A stretch of DNA of 46,633 nt, from the NCBI GenBank assembly GCA_964398195.1, contig CAYNLW010000009.1, forward strand, positions 1 to 46,633, in the 5' to 3' direction. Made by a program: the position numbers and the translations under genes. Source of the DNA: RFPI01 sp964398195 (lineage in GTDB: Bacteria; Pseudomonadota; Gammaproteobacteria; Burkholderiales; Methylophilaceae). Below, one piece after another: positions 8,193 to 15,376 of the stretch; the first letter of the stretch is position 1; every line of letters begins with the position of its first letter. The notes under the pieces were generated by a model, which ran no database searches, was not told the origin of the DNA, and saw only the letters and a list, made by a program, of their open reading frames with translations.

Positions 8193-9173
8193 ATGGCGCA
8201 GATAATCGATGCTGCGGTAGCCGTTTTACAGCGTCCCGATGGGCTAGTGCTATTGGCGCAACGTCCGGCAGATAAAGCGTGGGCGGGCTGGTGGGAATTT
8301 CCTGGCGGCAAAATCGAAGCTGGTGAAACGGCTGAGCAGGCCTTGTGCCGCGAGCTCAAGGAAGAATTAGGCGTGCAAGCGCTGCAATATTACCGCTGGC
8401 TTACCCGTGTGCATGACTATCCGGAAAAGACCGTCAGATTACATTTTTTTAAGGTCATGCAATGGCAGGGTGAGCCGCAAAGTCTGGAAAATCAATTATG
8501 GGCATGGCAACAGCCAGCGCAGCTTACTGTCAGCCCCTTGTTGCCGGCCAATGCGGCGATTATTCAGGCGCTGCAACTACCCGCTTATTACGCCATTAGC
8601 AATATTGCCGAAATGGGACAAGCGGCTTTCTTAAAGGCTTTGGAAAAGGCTTTGCAACAGGGCTTGCAACTTTTGCAGGTGCGCGAAAAGCAGCTTAACT
8701 TGAAGCAACTGAGCGCCTTGCTCAAGCAATTACAGGCGCTTTGTCAGGGCTATCCAGTCAAATTAGTGGTCAATTCTGGGCTTGCTATCGCGCCTAGCCA
8801 ATTATTGCCATTGGCCAGCGACATGGGTTGCGGGGTGCATCTGACCAGCCAGCACTTGATGCAAGCCGAATATCTGCCAGACGCGCCACGCAGCCAGTTG
8901 TGTGGCGCTTCTTGTCATAATGCCGAACAGTTGGCGCAGGCTTATCGCTTGGGCTTGGATTATGCCTTGCTGTCCCCTGTCAAAGCCACGCTTAGCCATA
9001 CAGACGCGAGCCCGCTGGGCTGGCAGCAATTTTCCCAACTGATTCAACACACGCCTATTCCGATTTATGCTTTGGGTGGTTTGCAAGCACAGGATATCAG
9101 CGCCGCATGGCAAGCCGGCGCGCATGGTATCGCCATGATGAGAGGCGCTTGGCAAGCGGGTGGTATGCCATGA
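8193..9173 (+). CDS. Nudix hydrolase fused to a thiamine-phosphate-synthase-like domain
   Basis: This is a 326-aa two-domain protein. Residues 1-128 are a MutT-type Nudix domain with a complete Nudix box (39-61: GKIEAGE, then RELKEELGV), expected to remove oxidised dGTP or related nucleotides. Residues about 130-322 are a TIM-barrel ThiE/TenI-like domain containing LQVREKQL and SPVKATLSH. It is like the proteobacterial MutT-ThiE fusions annotated simply as Nudix family hydrolase. The ThiE part has SPVKATLSH where true ThiE usually has a SxxFxTxTK-like loop, so synthase activity is doubtful. It is followed by a membrane-protein gene with an ATGA overlap. Confidence 0.88.
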   Translation: MAQIIDAAVAVLQRPDGLVLLAQRPADKAWAGWWEFPGGKIEAGETAEQALCRELKEELGVQALQYYRWLTRVHDYPEKTVRLHFFKVMQWQGEPQSLENQLWAWQQPAQLTVSPLLPANAAIIQALQLPAYYAISNIAEMGQAAFLKALEKALQQGLQLLQVREKQLNLKQLSALLKQLQALCQGYPVKLVVNSGLAIAPSQLLPLASDMGCGVHLTSQHLMQAEYLPDAPRSQLCGASCHNAEQLAQAYRLGLDYALLSPVKATLSHTDASPLGWQQFSQLIQHTPIPIYALGGLQAQDISAAWQAGAHGIAMMRGAWQAGGMP

Positions 9174-9679
9174 GGCGAATGCGCAAATGGTATTGGCTAG
9201 CCTTGTTAGCCGCTTTATTGCTGGCTTGGGTCTGGGGCAATCAGCACTTAGCCAAGTTATTACCGCAAGCCAAACAAGATGCCAAACAGGATAAATGGCA
9301 AGCGCAACAATTGGCTTGTCACCATGTATTAAACGATTGTGGCGATGCCAGCACGCTTATCCGCTTTAGCCATATCCCCAGCAAAATGCAGCCATTCCAA
9401 GTCACGCTGCAACACACGGGTGCGCAACAAATTTATCTAGATTTTGTGATGCCGGGCATGCGTATGGGCTTGAATCGCTATCGCATGTTGCCGCAGGGAA
9501 ATGCTGAGCCTATGCAGAATAGTCAGACACAGCATTGGCAGGCGCAGGTAATCTTGCCGGCTTGTGTGCAAGGACGTAGCGATTGGCAGATGTGGATCAG
9601 CATAGAGTATGCGCATGGCAAGGCGAGTAAAACGCAGTGGATAGCCTTTTCAGCTGGCTCAGCTAGCGCGACTGAATAG
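9170..9679 (+). CDS. Single-pass membrane protein with MPGMRMG motif, possibly copper-related
   Basis: The start overlaps the previous stop (ATGA, 9170-9173), which points to translational coupling; longer upstream starts lie inside the fusion gene. The 169-aa protein has one N-terminal membrane anchor (about residues 6-23) and an extracytoplasmic domain. That domain carries ACHHVLNDCG, the Met-rich turn FVMPGMRMGLNRYRM and LPACVQGRSDW. Met-rich MPGMxMG turns and paired cysteines are common in periplasmic copper or cytochrome-oxidase-assembly proteins of the FixH/CopC kind. The adjacent convergent gene is a PCuAC copper chaperone, which supports this. No named family was assigned. Confidence 0.75.
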   Translation: MRRMRKWYWLALLAALLLAWVWGNQHLAKLLPQAKQDAKQDKWQAQQLACHHVLNDCGDASTLIRFSHIPSKMQPFQVTLQHTGAQQIYLDFVMPGMRMGLNRYRMLPQGNAEPMQNSQTQHWQAQVILPACVQGRSDWQMWISIEYAHGKASKTQWIAFSAGSASATE

Positions 9680-9685
9680 CAACGC

Positions 9686-10117
9686 TTATTGTTTTTTCAC
9701 CGGCATTAACCAACGCCGACTAATCACGCTGCCATCACTCAGTTGGAATTTAAATTGCAAGGCCACTTGTTGCCCTACATTCAGCGGCGCATTCAGATTA
9801 ATTAACATTAGATGGGTGTTGCCTGGCGATAAATGCACGATTTCCCCAGCCGGAATTTCTAGCCTATCCAATTTGCGCATACGCATTACCCCTTGCTGCA
9901 TCTGCATCTGGTGAATTTCAACGCTCTCCACCAAGTCGCAACTGACTTCCAGCAAAGTCATGGCTTGTTGCGCCACAATATCCATATACGCTGCCGCTAC
10001 TGGCTGACCAGCCACGGTGGCGCGTACCCAAGCGTTTTCAACGCGGACAGTGTCGTTGCTGTGGGTTTGGCAAGCGGATAACAGCAACATCGCTGCGCAT
10101 AAAATCAAGGTTCTCAT
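9686..10117 (-). CDS. PCuAC-family periplasmic copper chaperone, lipoprotein
   Basis: The start at 10117 overlaps the yacG stop by 4 bp and gives 143 aa with a lipoprotein signal (LSAC, lipidated Cys16). The copper(I) motif H-x10-M-x21-H-x-M is intact: His69, Met80, His102 and Met104. Such proteins deliver Cu(I) to the CuA centre of cytochrome oxidase or to related sites, often with SCO proteins; no SCO gene is in this window. A longer upstream ORF start would run back into yacG and remove the signal peptide. The gene ends 6 bp from the convergent MPGMRMG membrane-protein gene. Confidence 0.88.
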   Translation of the reverse strand: MRTLILCAAMLLLSACQTHSNDTVRVENAWVRATVAGQPVAAAYMDIVAQQAMTLLEVSCDLVESVEIHQMQMQQGVMRMRKLDRLEIPAGEIVHLSPGNTHLMLINLNAPLNVGQQVALQFKFQLSDGSVISRRWLMPVKKQ

Positions 10118-10317
10118 TCGCTGATATCGTCCAATGATGAAGTTTGTAGTGGATCTTGCAGCGGGCTTTCTATGCGATAACTTTCGCTCGCCCAAGCGCC
10201 CAAGTCCATCATTTTACAACGCTCACTACAAAAAGGCCGATATGGATTGTCTGGGCTGAATGCCGATAGTTCGCCGCATTGCGGGCATGCGACCTGCTTG
10301 GTAGAGCGAATATTCAT
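10114..10317 (-). CDS. yacG: DNA gyrase inhibitor YacG
   Basis: The 67-aa zinc protein has four ligands: CPQC (Cys11, Cys14) and CSERC (Cys30, Cys34). This matches YacG, which binds GyrB and inhibits gyrase in studied bacteria. It lies 8 bp after zapD on the same strand, the usual coaE-zapD-yacG order, and overlaps the copper chaperone gene downstream. Confidence 0.93.
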   Translation of the reverse strand: MNIRSTKQVACPQCGELSAFSPDNPYRPFCSERCKMMDLGAWASESYRIESPLQDPLQTSSLDDISE

Positions 10318-10325
10318 GTGCGCGA

Positions 10326-11081
10326 TTAACTAGCTAAATTAAGTTTGAAATTGATATCTTGCTGACAAACGGAAGCTTGTCTTTGTTCATTAATATGCAT
10401 AAAGCGTATATGAATGGCGTATTTATTGGCGCTCACTTCAGGATAGCAGCAAATTTCATCATCTACTTCAATACGCATCATCTGCGCCGGTTTGCTGGTG
10501 TTAAGCATCTGTTGGAAAGTGCCATTATGCGCCTGTAATTGTTGTTTTTCAGCGCCACTGCGCAGCAACTCTAACACCAGTTGCGTGGCTTGGTAAACCG
10601 GCATAATCGGTTTAATCCAACTATTGATATCCTGTTGTCTGGTTTTCTCAGGAAGATTGAGCCAATAGTGATAGCTGGGTAAATCAAATTCACATAAACC
10701 GCCAGGAATCACTGCGCGTTGCTTGATGGTCATCAACCAATCGTTTTGTTTGATTTCTTGCACAGGCTTGGGCGGGGTATTGCGTAACAGTTCTATCACG
10801 CCATTAATTCTGTCTAGGGTTTTATCCAATTTGCTGATATCGATTTGCGGGTTGGAGCGGTAAAACACCAGCATAGCGCGTTGTTTTTCTAGCTCTTGCG
10901 ACAAATCAATTTTTAAATCGCCGCGATCCATCACATCGACAATTTGGAATAGGCTGAGCATGGCGTGATGGTGATGATGGGCTTGCTCGGTATTATTATT
11001 TTTGGAAAATTGCGCGAACAAATCTTCTAGTCGCAACAAAGTACGAATGCGTTCATTAAAAGGATATTCGAATACAACCAC
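10326..11081 (-). CDS. zapD: Cell division protein ZapD
   Basis: ZapD cross-links FtsZ filaments at the division septum. The 251-aa length and the N-terminus FEYPFNERIRTLLRLEDLF are characteristic. The start is GTG (11079-11081) with no obvious Shine-Dalgarno site, but the family's N-terminus fixes it here. It sits between coaE and yacG as in many proteobacteria. Confidence 0.92.
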   Translation of the reverse strand: MVVFEYPFNERIRTLLRLEDLFAQFSKNNNTEQAHHHHHAMLSLFQIVDVMDRGDLKIDLSQELEKQRAMLVFYRSNPQIDISKLDKTLDRINGVIELLRNTPPKPVQEIKQNDWLMTIKQRAVIPGGLCEFDLPSYHYWLNLPEKTRQQDINSWIKPIMPVYQATQLVLELLRSGAEKQQLQAHNGTFQQMLNTSKPAQMMRIEVDDEICCYPEVSANKYAIHIRFMHINEQRQASVCQQDINFKLNLAS

Positions 11082-11100
11082 AGAAGTTTAAATTAAAGTA

Positions 11101-11123
11101 ATAATCATTATTTTGATGATTAT
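11101..11123. repeat. 8-bp perfect AT-rich inverted repeat in front of zapD
   Basis: ATAATCAT (11101-11108) and ATGATTAT (11116-11123) are separated by 7 bp in the coaE-zapD gap. The minus-strand sequence AAATAATGATTATTA (11099-11113) matches 11 of 14 fixed positions of the Fur 7-1-7 consensus. It could be an operator, a weak terminator or chance in AT-rich DNA. Confidence 0.35.
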
Positions 11124-11161
11124 GATTCTATTTTTAAGTTTTTACAATGCTAGTGGCTGAA

Positions 11162-11794
11162 TTACTTGGAAATTTTTAAATAAAATTGATGCAATTGCTG
11201 CACTTGTTGCTGTAATTTGGCTAGCTCGCCGTCGTTAACAATCACATCATCGGTCATAGATAAGCGTTGCTGACGCGACATTTGCGCATGAATAATGGCC
11301 AAGGCTTGCTGCTCGCTAATTTGGTCGCGCTGGCATACGCGCTGAATTTGCAATGATTCCGGGCAATCAATCAGCAAACTACGCTGTACCAGCTTGGCAA
11401 AATGCACTTGTTCGAATAATAGCGGGACTAATATCAGCACATAGGGGGCTGTGGTCTGGTCTGCTGTAGCTAGGTCTTGCGCCTGAGCTAACTGTTGCAA
11501 CTGCTGCTGGCAATGGTCATAAATCGCGGGATGTAAAATCGACTCGAGAATTTTGCGTTGTTCTGCGTCTTCAAAAATCAGTTGGCGTAATAATTTGCGA
11601 TTTAATTCGCCATCAGCACCCACCACTTGTTCGCCAAAATGCTGCACGATGGCTTGAAAGCAGGGTTGTCCGGCACGGCTAATCTGTCTATTCACCTGGT
11701 CAACATCAATCACTGTGACGCCAAGCTCAGTGAACATCGAGGCCACTAAAGACTTGCCGCAGCCTATGCCACCGGTTACACCAACAATCAACAT
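11162..11794 (-). CDS. coaE: Dephospho-CoA kinase
   Basis: CoaE catalyses the last step of coenzyme A synthesis, phosphorylating the ribose 3'-OH of dephospho-CoA. I choose the ATG at 11794 (MLIVGVTGGIGCGKS, 210 aa) because GGAG lies 9 nt upstream of it and the P-loop is then at the usual distance. A TTG at 11809 would add five residues. The P-loop GGIGCGKS and the DVDQV segment are intact. It follows pilD by 33 bp. Confidence 0.94.
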   Translation of the reverse strand: MLIVGVTGGIGCGKSLVASMFTELGVTVIDVDQVNRQISRAGQPCFQAIVQHFGEQVVGADGELNRKLLRQLIFEDAEQRKILESILHPAIYDHCQQQLQQLAQAQDLATADQTTAPYVLILVPLLFEQVHFAKLVQRSLLIDCPESLQIQRVCQRDQISEQQALAIIHAQMSRQQRLSMTDDVIVNDGELAKLQQQVQQLHQFYLKISK

Positions 11795-11827
11795 ATCGCG
11801 TTTCTCCAATTGCCTAACAGGGCTGGG

Positions 11828-12613
11828 CTAAATCATTGTCGCCATGATTAAGTACAGCCACGCGGCCAAAGATAAATATGGGCCAAATGGGATTTTAGTT
11901 TGTTGTGATGGCTTTGTGGTGTGCCAAAGCAAACAAATTGTGGCGCTGCTGAATAATATCCAAGCAATCGACTGCCAGCCTAACCAAGCGCATATGGCGG
12001 CCAGCAATTTAAAATCACCATAGCCCATGGCGGCTTTGCCTGTGGCTAGACGATAGCCATGAAAGGTCAAAAACAAAATTAAATAAGCGCCGCTAGCGCC
12101 CATCACCGCGTCTTGCAGCGAGCACAAGCCTATCCAAGGGTTGCCCAGCAGACCTAACCATAACAAAGGCAAGGTAAGTAAATCTGGTAATAGGCCGTGT
12201 TCGATATCGATAATGCTGAGCGTTAATAGGCTTAATAAAAACAGGCTAATCAATAAGCCTTGGCTCACACTAGTCCAATGCAAAAAACTAAATAGGCTGA
12301 TGGCGACGGCGCTCAATTCAATCAGCGGGTAGCGCCGACTGATGGGCTGCTGGCAATGGCGGCAGCGCCCGCCTTGCAGCAAATAGCCAAATAGTGGAAT
12401 TAAATCATGCCACGCCAGCTTGTGCAGACAATGCGGGCAATGCGAAGCAGGTAGCGCTAAAGCGCGCAGCCGTATCTGTTGTTGCAAAATCATCTGACCT
12501 ATGCGGTAGCTCAACATGCTGATAAAACTGCCCGCGCATAGGCCTAGCAATATCGCTAGCAGCGCTTTGGGGGCTGGGCTATCGTATAGCCATAGTGGCG
12601 CTAATAAATCCAT
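11828..12613 (-). CDS. pilD: Prepilin leader peptidase / N-methyltransferase
   Basis: PilD cuts the leader of type IV prepilins and type II secretion pseudopilins and methylates the new N-terminus. The N-terminal four-cysteine domain (CPHC...CRHC) and both catalytic aspartate motifs are present: DIEHGLLPD and GYGDFK. I start it at the second of two ATGs (12613, AGGA 5 nt upstream), giving 261 aa, somewhat short for the family. A longer reading from 12739 runs through an 18-bp tandem repeat and looks wrong. The usual pilB and pilC neighbours are missing, so its substrates must be encoded elsewhere. Confidence 0.88.
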   Translation of the reverse strand: MDLLAPLWLYDSPAPKALLAILLGLCAGSFISMLSYRIGQMILQQQIRLRALALPASHCPHCLHKLAWHDLIPLFGYLLQGGRCRHCQQPISRRYPLIELSAVAISLFSFLHWTSVSQGLLISLFLLSLLTLSIIDIEHGLLPDLLTLPLLWLGLLGNPWIGLCSLQDAVMGASGAYLILFLTFHGYRLATGKAAMGYGDFKLLAAICAWLGWQSIAWILFSSATICLLWHTTKPSQQTKIPFGPYLSLAAWLYLIMATMI

Positions 12614-12669
12614 CATATTCCTGCTAGACCTTGCTGCTAAGGGTTTGGATTGTGTGCTATGTAAGCACA

Positions 12670-12720
12670 GGCTGAGTATTTTACTTAGACTGAGTATTTT
12701 ACTTGGGCTGAGTATTTTAT
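12670..12720. repeat. Three tandem 18-bp repeats upstream of pilD
   Basis: CTGAGTATTTTA starts at 12672, 12690 and 12708, an exact 18-bp period, with the third copy ending differently. It lies in the pilD upstream region, where copy-number change could alter promoter spacing. It also explains the low-complexity N-terminus of the over-long pilD ORF. Confidence 0.85.
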
Positions 12721-12913
12721 AGTTGAATAAAGTCAACAAAAATAGCTTTGTTTAGCTATGCAGATGGGCTGGGTAGTTTTGCGCCACTTGAAATTTTCCA
12801 CATAGCCCTCATAATCCCATCAATGCTTGCGCTAATGCCTGCAGCCATCAATCGCTACAGATGGCATCGCGACTAAGTGAATGTTTGAAACAATCTTTTT
12901 GGAGGTCAACACC

Positions 12914-13276
12914 ATGCAATCAGAACCCTTGGATGATAGCCAGTTAATCGCCGCCTTATTGCAGGATGGCAAGGCCGAACTGGTCGGTGAGCCTATTGTG
13001 TGTCGCGTTGAGGTGGACCTGAAAGGTTGGATGAGTGAGTTAACCGGTGGTCAGGAGTGGGAAGTGCTAGACGAGCAGGAAGAGGAACTGGCCACCACGT
13101 TTAATATGCGCCATGGCAAATGCAATGCCGAAGTGACCTTGTACCAATCTGGCCACGCGATTGTAGATATTGATGGTCAAGCCATCTTTGATGGCAATTT
13201 GGCAGAACAACGCGGTCGTTGGACACAGTTAAGTTACTTTAATGCTTTAAATGGTGAGCCTATTACCCTAAATTGA
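12914..13276 (+). CDS. Acidic protein of unknown function (120 aa)
   Basis: I do not recognise this protein. It is acidic and soluble, with no signal peptide or membrane segment. It appears mostly strand-rich from about residue 25 onward (VCRVEVDLKGWMSEL, AEVTLYQSGHAIVDIDGQAIFDG). The start at 12914 has a strong ribosome site, GGAGG 8 nt upstream, which supports expression and rules out the earlier ATG at 12881. It is monocistronic and ends at a shared terminator facing ispB. Confidence 0.75.
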   Translation: MQSEPLDDSQLIAALLQDGKAELVGEPIVCRVEVDLKGWMSELTGGQEWEVLDEQEEELATTFNMRHGKCNAEVTLYQSGHAIVDIDGQAIFDGNLAEQRGRWTQLSYFNALNGEPITLN

Positions 13277-13335
13277 TGTGCCTATAAATTCTGCCCATCC
13301 CTGCTTGGGCAGCGCCCATTAGGCAACAGCAAATA

Positions 13336-13365
13336 AAAATAGCGTCATAAGACGCTATTTTTTTC
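13336..13365. terminator. Bidirectional terminator between the 120-aa gene and ispB
   Basis: AAAATAGCGTC (13336-13346) and GACGCTATTTT (13351-13361) form an 11-bp perfect stem. T-tracts are present on the plus strand, with a shorter A-run on the other side. It separates two convergent genes. Confidence 0.88.
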
Positions 13366-13393
13366 CCGCCGTTTTAGCCCATGACCTGAATGA

Positions 13394-14362
13394 TTAAAAG
13401 TCGCGTTGCACAGCAAACTCAGCCAAGTCTATCAATGCCTGTTTAGCCGGGCTTTCGGCAAAATGGGCAATCGCCTGACCCGCTTGTGCTGCTTCTTGTT
13501 GCGCTAGTTGCCTGACGTGTTGCAAAGCATCGGTTTGTTGCACCGCTTGTATCACGCTTTGAATATTATCCGCACCACCTTGTTGAATGGCATTGCGTAT
13601 TAGTTGCGCCTGACTGGCATTGCCGTGGCGCATGGCATACAACAGCGGTAAGGTGGGTTTGCCTTCAGCGATATCATCGCCCAGATTTTTGCCTATGGTG
13701 TTGCCGTCGCCGGTCAAATCTAATACGTCATCTATCAGCTGAAACGCTGTGCCTAAGTGCATGCCATAGCTGGCCAAAGCTTGTTGGTCGGCCGCGCTGG
13801 CTTGGCATATAACCGCCCCTAAGCGGGTGGCGGCTTCGAATAATTTGGCAGTTTTGAAGTGTATGACTTTGAGATAGTCATCTTCGCTGATATCGGCATC
13901 GTGCACATTGAGCAACTGTAACACTTCGCCTTCCGCGATGACATTGGTGGCTTCGGCGAGAATTTCCATCACCAGCATATTGTCCACCTGCACCATCATT
14001 TGAAAAGCGCGTGAATACACAAAGTCGCCAACCAGCACGCTGGCGGCATTGCCAAATAATTGATTGGCGGTGGCTTTGCCGCGCCGCATACTGGAGTCAT
14101 CGACCACATCGTCGTGCAATAAGGTGGCAGTATGAATAAATTCAACCACCGCCGCCAATTGATGGTGGGCTGCTTGAATATCGCCAAACAGTTTGGCAGA
14201 CATCAATACCAAGGCTGGGCGCAAGCGCTTGCCGCCACTATTGATAATGTATTCTGCGACTTGTTGGATAAGCACCACATCAGAATGCAAGGCCTGACGG
14301 ATCACCTGATCGACGGCGCGCATATCTTGTGCGATGGAGGACTGAATTTGTGTAACTGACAC
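13394..14362 (-). CDS. ispB: Polyprenyl (octaprenyl) diphosphate synthase
   Basis: This trans-prenyltransferase builds the long isoprenoid side chain of ubiquinone. Both aspartate-rich motifs are seen, DDVVD (84-88) and DDVLD (211-215), with the GGKRLRP substrate segment near 43-49. The 322 aa are normal. The start is GTG (14360-14362) with no strong Shine-Dalgarno site; family N-termini ending in DMRAVD support it. It is divergent from rplU, a standard arrangement. Confidence 0.94.
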   Translation of the reverse strand: MSVTQIQSSIAQDMRAVDQVIRQALHSDVVLIQQVAEYIINSGGKRLRPALVLMSAKLFGDIQAAHHQLAAVVEFIHTATLLHDDVVDDSSMRRGKATANQLFGNAASVLVGDFVYSRAFQMMVQVDNMLVMEILAEATNVIAEGEVLQLLNVHDADISEDDYLKVIHFKTAKLFEAATRLGAVICQASAADQQALASYGMHLGTAFQLIDDVLDLTGDGNTIGKNLGDDIAEGKPTLPLLYAMRHGNASQAQLIRNAIQQGGADNIQSVIQAVQQTDALQHVRQLAQQEAAQAGQAIAHFAESPAKQALIDLAEFAVQRDF

Positions 14363-14434
14363 GATAAACTGACTGACCCAAAAATTTGCAGCGATTTTAT
14401 CACACGCTTATCTGCGCAAAAGTTAAATTTGTAT

Positions 14435-14462
14435 TTGCGTCATGCGGTTTTTTCCGTATAAT
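14435..14462 (+). promoter_or_regulatory. Sigma-70 promoter for rplU-rpmA
   Basis: A perfect -10 TATAAT (14457-14462) is preceded by TTGCGT (14435-14440) at 16 bp, followed by a GC-rich start region (GCGCGG). A ribosomal-protein operon starts 40 bp downstream. Confidence 0.7.
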
Positions 14463-14501
14463 GCGCGGTTCATTTTTATGCGTAGCAAACGAGGCTAAAT
14501 C

Positions 14502-14948
14502 ATGTATGCAGTCATTAAGACTGGCGGGAAACAATATCGTGTGACCCCAGGTACAAAACTAAAAGTAGAACGATTAGAAGGCGACGTTGGTAGCAGCGTT
14601 GTATTCGATAAAGTATTGGTATTGGCAAATGGTGAAGATGTGAAAATCGGCGCTCCTCTAGTGAGTGGCGCAAGCATCTCTGGCACTGTTGTGGCACAAG
14701 GCCGTGGTGATAAGGTGATGATTTTCAAAATGCGTCGCCGTAAACACTACCGCAAAACACAAGGTCATCGTCAAAGCTATACCGAGATTTTGATTGACGA
14801 TTTTGCCGGTGGCAAAAAAGCCGCTCCAGCTAAGGCTGCTGAAAGCAAGCCAGCGGTAGAAGCGAAAGTCGCTAAACCGAAAGCTGAAGCCAAGACTGAA
14901 GCTAAAGCTAAACCTGCTGCCAAGAAAACAGCAGCAAAAGCAAAATAA
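14502..14948 (+). CDS. rplU: Ribosomal protein L21 with Lys/Ala-rich C-terminal extension
   Basis: L21 binds 23S rRNA in the large subunit. Residues 1-103 are the normal protein (MYAVIKTGGKQYRV... MRRRKHYRKTQGHRQSYTEI). About 45 further residues form a tail of Lys, Ala, Pro and Glu repeats, making the protein 148 aa against the usual 103. The tail is in frame with clean coding sequence and ends just before rpmA, so it is unlikely to be a frameshift. Such disordered basic tails occur in some lineages. Confidence 0.95.
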   Translation: MYAVIKTGGKQYRVTPGTKLKVERLEGDVGSSVVFDKVLVLANGEDVKIGAPLVSGASISGTVVAQGRGDKVMIFKMRRRKHYRKTQGHRQSYTEILIDDFAGGKKAAPAKAAESKPAVEAKVAKPKAEAKTEAKAKPAAKKTAAKAK

Positions 14949-14959
14949 GGAGTTAACAC

Positions 14960-15217
14960 ATGGCACATAAAAAAGCAGGCGGTAGTTCCCGTAACGGTCG
15001 CGACTCACAGGCCAAGCGCTTAGGCGTTAAAGCCTTTGGCGATCAACTAGTTTCTGCAGGCAGCATTATTGTTCGTCAACGCGGCACACGTATGCACGCC
15101 GGTGAAAATGTTGGCATGGGCAAAGATCACACGCTGTTCGCTAAAGTCACTGGTAAGGTGGCGTTTACTGTGAAAGGCGCTTTGCGTCGTAAGACAGTAA
15201 CCGTGATTCCAGCATAA
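14960..15217 (+). CDS. rpmA: Ribosomal protein L27
   Basis: L27 reaches toward the peptidyl-transferase centre. The 85 aa start MAHKKAGGSSRNGRDS, the standard N-terminus without a cleaved leader. A strong ribosome site (AAGGAG) lies 7 nt upstream, and the gene is 11 bp after rplU, so they are cotranscribed. A terminator follows. Confidence 0.98.
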   Translation: MAHKKAGGSSRNGRDSQAKRLGVKAFGDQLVSAGSIIVRQRGTRMHAGENVGMGKDHTLFAKVTGKVAFTVKGALRRKTVTVIPA

Positions 15218-15235
15218 ATTTTCGCTGTGAATAAC

Positions 15236-15266
15236 AAAGCCCTATCTTATCGGTAGGGCTTTTTTG
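15236..15266 (+). terminator. Intrinsic terminator after rpmA
   Basis: AAAGCCCTA and TAGGGCTTT form a 9-bp stem, with the right arm running into a T-tract. It separates the ribosomal-protein operon from obgE. Confidence 0.9.
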
Positions 15267-15376
15267 TTTTATAGCCCATTTGGTTTTATGCACCGCGCAT
15301 CGCTGGTATTATCCCAGCCTTGTGCAAAGGCAAAGTCAATGGCAATGGGTGATGAAAAAGGGTGATAGGTTAAGCG

